DNA of 8,817 nt from assembly GCA_958407085.1 (NCBI GenBank), contig CATYHY010000050.1, positions 1-8,817 on the forward strand. Direction: 5' to 3'. The DNA comes from an uncultured Collinsella sp. GTDB lineage: Bacteria > Actinomycetota > Coriobacteriia > Coriobacteriales > Coriobacteriaceae. Below the pieces are notes generated by a model. It was not told the origin of the DNA and searched no databases. It saw only the letters and a list, made by a program, of their open reading frames with translations. The position numbers and the translations under genes were made by a program. This document shows positions 6,782 through 8,817 of the stretch, one piece after another. Each line of letters opens with the position of its first letter. The first letter of the stretch is position 1.

Positions 6782-6848
6782 AGTTGCGGTGAGATACGGA
6801 CTGCTTGCACCATCAGAGCCGCAAAACAATCCCTATTTCACTGCAACT
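6782..6848. repeat. Inverted repeat sharing the AGTTGCGGTG terminus with the 7630-7696 repeat
   Basis: AGTTGCGGTGAGATA (6782-6796) pairs with TATTTCACTGCAACT (6834-6848) over 15 positions, with two G-T oppositions, around a 37-nt spacer. The terminus AGTTGCGGTG followed by a purine-purine-ATA matches the perfect palindrome at 7630-7696, so the two look like members of one intergenic repeat family flanking the GntR gene. Confidence 0.6.
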
Positions 6849-6864
6849 AATGAGGGGGGGCGAG

Positions 6865-7557
6865 TTAGATGGCCGTATCTTTGGACAGCTCAAAATAGTC
6901 GGGATGCAAGGCGATAACCGGGCCCTGCTCCTCGGGCATCAGATGCAAGTGCGTCTCGGCCAGATAGCTCGCCGCGTCGGTATCGCCCCTCTTAATGGCC
7001 TCGAGAATCCGGCGATGCTGCCGACGAATCGGCTCCCAATCCAGATCCTGCGACACCATACGCAACCAGTTGTATCGCTCAAAATGCGTGTTGATGCTCT
7101 TCATCCAATCCCACAACATGTGACGACCGGCAATCTCAAAACACGTCTCATGGAACAGGTTGTCCAGGTCAAAGAAACGACGCGTTTCGCTATGGTCGAG
7201 CGACTCGGACTCGGCAAGGATCTGCTCAATCCGCTGCTTTTGCTCGGGCGAGGCGGCCGAACAGCATTTAATAAGCACGCTTCTCTCGAGCTTCTCGCGC
7301 AAAAAGCAGGCGTTTTCGGCGCGTTCCATGCTGATTTTAGAGACGTAGGTGCCGCTTTTGGGACGCGTTTCCACCAGCTCCTGCTCACGCAGGCGCACAA
7401 AGGATTCGCGAATGGGCGTGCGCCCGATTCCCGTCTCCTTTTCCAGACCAATCGCCGAAAGGCGCGTGCCGGGCTTGAGCTCGGCATAGATGATCTTAGA
7501 GCGCAATGCGTTGTATGCCTGGTCTTGCAGGCTCTGATAATGCTGGTGTTGTTCCAT
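6865..7557 (-). CDS. GntR-family transcriptional regulator, FCD (FadR-like) C-terminal domain
   Basis: This 230-residue protein has an N-terminal winged helix (about 8-75; RLSAIGLEKETGIGRTPIRE at 32-51 is the recognition region) and an all-helical FCD ligand domain (about 80-210). The metal-binding pattern of FCD domains is visible: D132 and H136 in DNLFH, H181 in RQHRRI and H203 or H205 in ETHLHL. Many FCD regulators bind carboxylates or sugar acids such as hexuronates. The start at 7557 has GAGGG upstream; an in-frame TTG at 7671 would begin inside the palindromic repeat and is rejected. It is divergent from the YczE-like gene and close to the KDG genes, so a sugar-acid ligand is plausible but not shown. 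A 16-bp palindrome in the divergent region could be its operator. Confidence 0.88.
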   Translation of the reverse strand: MEQHQHYQSLQDQAYNALRSKIIYAELKPGTRLSAIGLEKETGIGRTPIRESFVRLREQELVETRPKSGTYVSKISMERAENACFLREKLERSVLIKCCSAASPEQKQRIEQILAESESLDHSETRRFFDLDNLFHETCFEIAGRHMLWDWMKSINTHFERYNWLRMVSQDLDWEPIRRQHRRILEAIKRGDTDAASYLAETHLHLMPEEQGPVIALHPDYFELSKDTAI

Positions 7558-7629
7558 AAAGCCCTCGGATAAGTCCTCGGTTAGTCGAATACCACCATGC
7601 AATACTATCGCATCCCCCGCCCCATCATA

Positions 7630-7696
7630 AGTTGCGGTGGAATAGTTCCTGTTCAAGGCCTTCAGCAGCAAAAACAGGAACTATTCCACCGCAACT
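7630..7696. repeat. Perfect 24-bp inverted repeat in the GntR leader
   Basis: Arms 7630-7653 and 7673-7696 are exact reverse complements with a 19-nt loop. The outer sequence AGTTGCGGTG matches the repeat at 6782-6848. It has no T-run and no coding potential. It lies between the GntR start and its probable promoter, so it may be transcribed as a very stable stem in that mRNA. Confidence 0.75.
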
Positions 7697-7719
7697 ACAG
7701 CCAACGAGTTGTTGCGATT

Positions 7720-7735
7720 AGGTGAACGTTCACCT
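7720..7735. promoter_or_regulatory. Perfect 16-bp palindrome, probable operator
   Basis: AGGTGAACGTTCACCT is fully self-complementary and lies 16 bp upstream of the -35 box of the YczE-like promoter, in the divergent region with the GntR gene. A dimeric regulator, most simply the GntR/FCD protein, is the likely ligand; this is inference. Confidence 0.6.
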
Positions 7736-7751
7736 TTTTATTGTTTTTCTC

Positions 7752-7779
7752 TTCGCAAATAAAATCCCGTGCGTATACT
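7752..7779 (+). promoter_or_regulatory. Promoter of the YczE-like gene
   Basis: TTCGCA (7752-7757) and TATACT (7774-7779) are separated by 16 nt. The -10 box and its distance to the operator match those of the kdgK promoter. Confidence 0.65.
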
Positions 7780-7786
7780 TAGATTC

Positions 7787-7804
7787 AAACGAAACCGATT
7801 TCGT
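7787..7804. promoter_or_regulatory. LacI-type operator of the YczE-like gene
   Basis: AAACGAAACCGATTTCGT is identical to 4406-4423 ahead of kdgK and sits over the expected transcription start. It is probably bound by the same KdgR-like repressor. Confidence 0.75.
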
Positions 7805-7807
7805 TGA

Positions 7808-7865
7808 GCGTGGGCAATAGGATGCTAAGACACACCCTACCATCTTGGCATCTTATCGCCCACGC
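7808..7865 (+). promoter_or_regulatory. Structured leader RNA, element A copy 2 (58-nt hairpin)
   Basis: It has the same 23-nt arms and 12-nt loop as 4440-4497, with ACCCTACC in the loop. Relative to copy 1, pairs 5/54, 10/49, 11/48 and 15/44 of the element change as complete Watson-Crick exchanges. Like copy 1 it follows directly after the operator. It ends 22 nt before element B copy 2. Confidence 0.75.
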
Positions 7866-7887
7866 AATGCCATTTGCTTTCTTCCCG

Positions 7888-8018
7888 TCTCGTTGGACCT
7901 TTAGTCCCATTCCGGCACAGCGAGACACTTCCTAGACGACTGACCGTGGGGCCGGCTTTTCTGCTTTTGCAGCAGTGCCTCCGATAACCCTCTTTTGCCG
8001 GCCCGGGTCAGCTTTTTC
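7888..8018 (+). promoter_or_regulatory. Candidate cis-regulatory RNA, element B copy 2, possible attenuator of the YczE-like gene
   Basis: Hairpin 1 (7888-7899 with 7914-7925, with an internal loop) shows the 14-nt loop with AGTCCCATTCC. The outer helix is 7940-7945 with 8006-8011, the next helix is GGGCCGGC (7949-7956) with GCCGGCCC (7997-8004), and the small hairpin is CTGC/GCAG (7961-7972). GCAGTGCCTCCGATAACC is at 7972-7989. The outer stem is followed at once by CTTTTTC (8012-8018), so this copy can act as an intrinsic terminator. Loop bases 7901-7906 can pair with 7938-7943, which would break the outer stem. It ends 27 nt before the start codon. Confidence 0.7.
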
Positions 8019-8044
8019 ACACAACCGAAAGGACGGGTAGCAAC

Positions 8045-8725
8045 ATGCGACCGCTCATCATCATGCATGGCGAGAACATCGACTGGTGCCATACCGTCAT
8101 CAGAATGCTGATGTATCTTGTGGGCGTTGCAGTACTGGCACTCGGTATGAGTCTCCAGACGGCATCCGGCCTGGGCGTCGCCGCGCTCACGTGCTTTGCC
8201 ACAACCCTATCCATGCTCACTGGCAAGACGCTCGGCTTTTGGATCACCGCAACCTACGTCGCCTACATCGTGGCGCAATTAGCCATCTTGCGAAGCGAGT
8301 TCCAGCCGCGCATCCTGCTCGAGTTGTTCTTCTCAACGCTGATTGGCGGCTTGACCGACCTCTTCATGGCGGTCAACCCACTGCATCCCACGGCACTCCC
8401 CACACAGATTGCGACCATGCTGCTCTCCCTCGCTGTCACCGCATTTGGCGTAAGTCTCGTCGTCAACATGGGCGTTGTCCCCAACGCGCCCGACGGCTTG
8501 GTGCAAGTCATTGCCGAAAAGCTTAAACGCCGCTTTGGTGACGTAAAAGTCGTGTTTGACTGCTCACATGTCGCCGCCTCGCTCGCGTTGTCGCTGATCT
8601 TTATGTACAACCTGGGCGGCTTTGGCGTCACGACCGCCATCTCGGCACTGTTCCTGGGCCATGTCATCAACGTCGCCAACAAGCTGTTCGCCCAGCGCTT
8701 TATCCGCGCGGCATTCGGAAAATAG
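8045..8725 (+). CDS. YczE-like multi-pass integral membrane protein of unknown function
   Basis: This 226-residue hydrophobic protein has about six membrane segments (near 19-39, 64-84, 90-110, 120-142, 173-193 and 196-216). The first segment with YLVGVAVLALGMSLQTASGLG (24-44) and the stretch NMGVVPNAPDGL (141-152) resemble the YczE/YitT-type families, whose roles are mostly unknown. The start at 8045 has GAAAGGA 11 nt upstream. It stands alone in its transcript behind a LacI-type operator and two structured leader elements that it shares with the KDG genes. A transport role for sugar acids or their breakdown products is therefore a reasonable inference, but no transporter motif is visible. 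It is divergent from the GntR regulator. Confidence 0.8.
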   Translation: MRPLIIMHGENIDWCHTVIRMLMYLVGVAVLALGMSLQTASGLGVAALTCFATTLSMLTGKTLGFWITATYVAYIVAQLAILRSEFQPRILLELFFSTLIGGLTDLFMAVNPLHPTALPTQIATMLLSLAVTAFGVSLVVNMGVVPNAPDGLVQVIAEKLKRRFGDVKVVFDCSHVAASLALSLIFMYNLGGFGVTTAISALFLGHVINVANKLFAQRFIRAAFGK

Positions 8726-8751
8726 CACCACCGCAAGAACCCGCGAACAGC

Positions 8752-8817
8752 GCTATACGTTGCTATATCTTGCTATACTTTGCTATATCTTGCTATACTT
8801 TGCTATATCTTGCTATA
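8752..8817. repeat. Tandem repeat, 10-bp period (20-bp super-unit), continuing past the window
   Basis: There are 6.6 copies of GCTATAnnTT. After the first copy the units alternate, so the true unit is GCTATATCTTGCTATACTTT. It begins 27 bp after the YczE-like stop and reaches the window edge. Every second unit carries TATACT, and TTGCTA lies 18 bp upstream of each later TATA box, so the array resembles overlapping promoters. Confidence 0.85.

Noticed and set aside
6582..6917. 111-codon open frame on the plus strand in the convergent gap
   Set aside because: It crosses three palindromic structures and the end of the GntR gene, has no ribosome-binding site and no recognisable domain.
7558..7671. 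N-terminal extension of the GntR regulator from a TTG codon
   Set aside because: It would translate one arm of the palindromic repeat and add 38 residues before the helix-turn-helix; the ATG at 7557 has a good ribosome-binding site.
8028..8041. Pairing of the element A loop (CTACC) with GGTAG before the YczE-like start
   Set aside because: Only 5 bp, and no equivalent pairing exists ahead of kdgK.
8752..8817. CRISPR array
   Set aside because: The period is 10 bp with no spacers; it is a simple tandem repeat.

Overview
The window is GC-rich with compact, well-spaced genes. A GlnR-type regulator, an Entner-Doudoroff lower branch (KDG kinase and KDPG aldolase) and a YczE-like membrane protein occur together with many intergenic palindromes. 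This fits a gut actinobacterium of the class Coriobacteriia, most likely Collinsella. That assignment is inferred from protein character and layout, not from a database match.

Layout. Minus strand, left part: the 5' portion of an HtrA-like membrane-anchored serine protease (1-889, running off the left edge). Next come a GlnR-like orphan response regulator (1098-1760) and a glutamine-synthetase-family protein (1811-3148). The last two look like one operon, synthase-like gene first, ending in a rho-independent terminator at 1057-1093. A KdgR-like LacI repressor (3283-4305, minus) is divergent from kdgK (4541-5575, plus), which is followed after 253 bp by KDPG aldolase kdgA (5829-6470, plus) and a strong terminator. 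A 394-bp convergent gap (6471-6864) holds three separate palindromic structures and no credible gene. A GntR/FCD regulator (6865-7557, minus) is divergent from a YczE-like integral membrane protein (8045-8725, plus). The 487-bp gap between them (7558-8044) holds a perfect 24-bp inverted repeat, a 16-bp palindrome, a promoter with a LacI-type operator, and two structured leader elements. The window ends inside a 10-bp-period tandem repeat rich in TATACT boxes.

How it fits together. KdgK phosphorylates 2-keto-3-deoxygluconate and KdgA splits the product into pyruvate and glyceraldehyde-3-phosphate. This is the common end of pectin and hexuronate breakdown. The same 18-nt operator sits just downstream of the -10 box of both the kdgK and the YczE-like promoters, so the LacI protein probably controls both units, and the membrane protein may belong to the sugar-acid pathway.

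The most interesting content is non-coding. Two 58-nt hairpins of identical geometry (4440-4497 and 7808-7865) show compensatory base changes and share a CCCTACC loop. Two larger elements (5648-5779 ahead of kdgA, and 7888-8018 ahead of the YczE-like gene) share an 11-nt hairpin loop and an 18-nt internal block. They have covarying helices and a mutually exclusive loop-to-downstream pairing, as expected of a riboswitch or attenuator. Separately, the glutamine-synthetase-like protein lacks several residues normally essential for metal binding and catalysis and sits beside a response regulator with a degenerate receiver, which suggests a sensing module rather than a plain biosynthetic enzyme.
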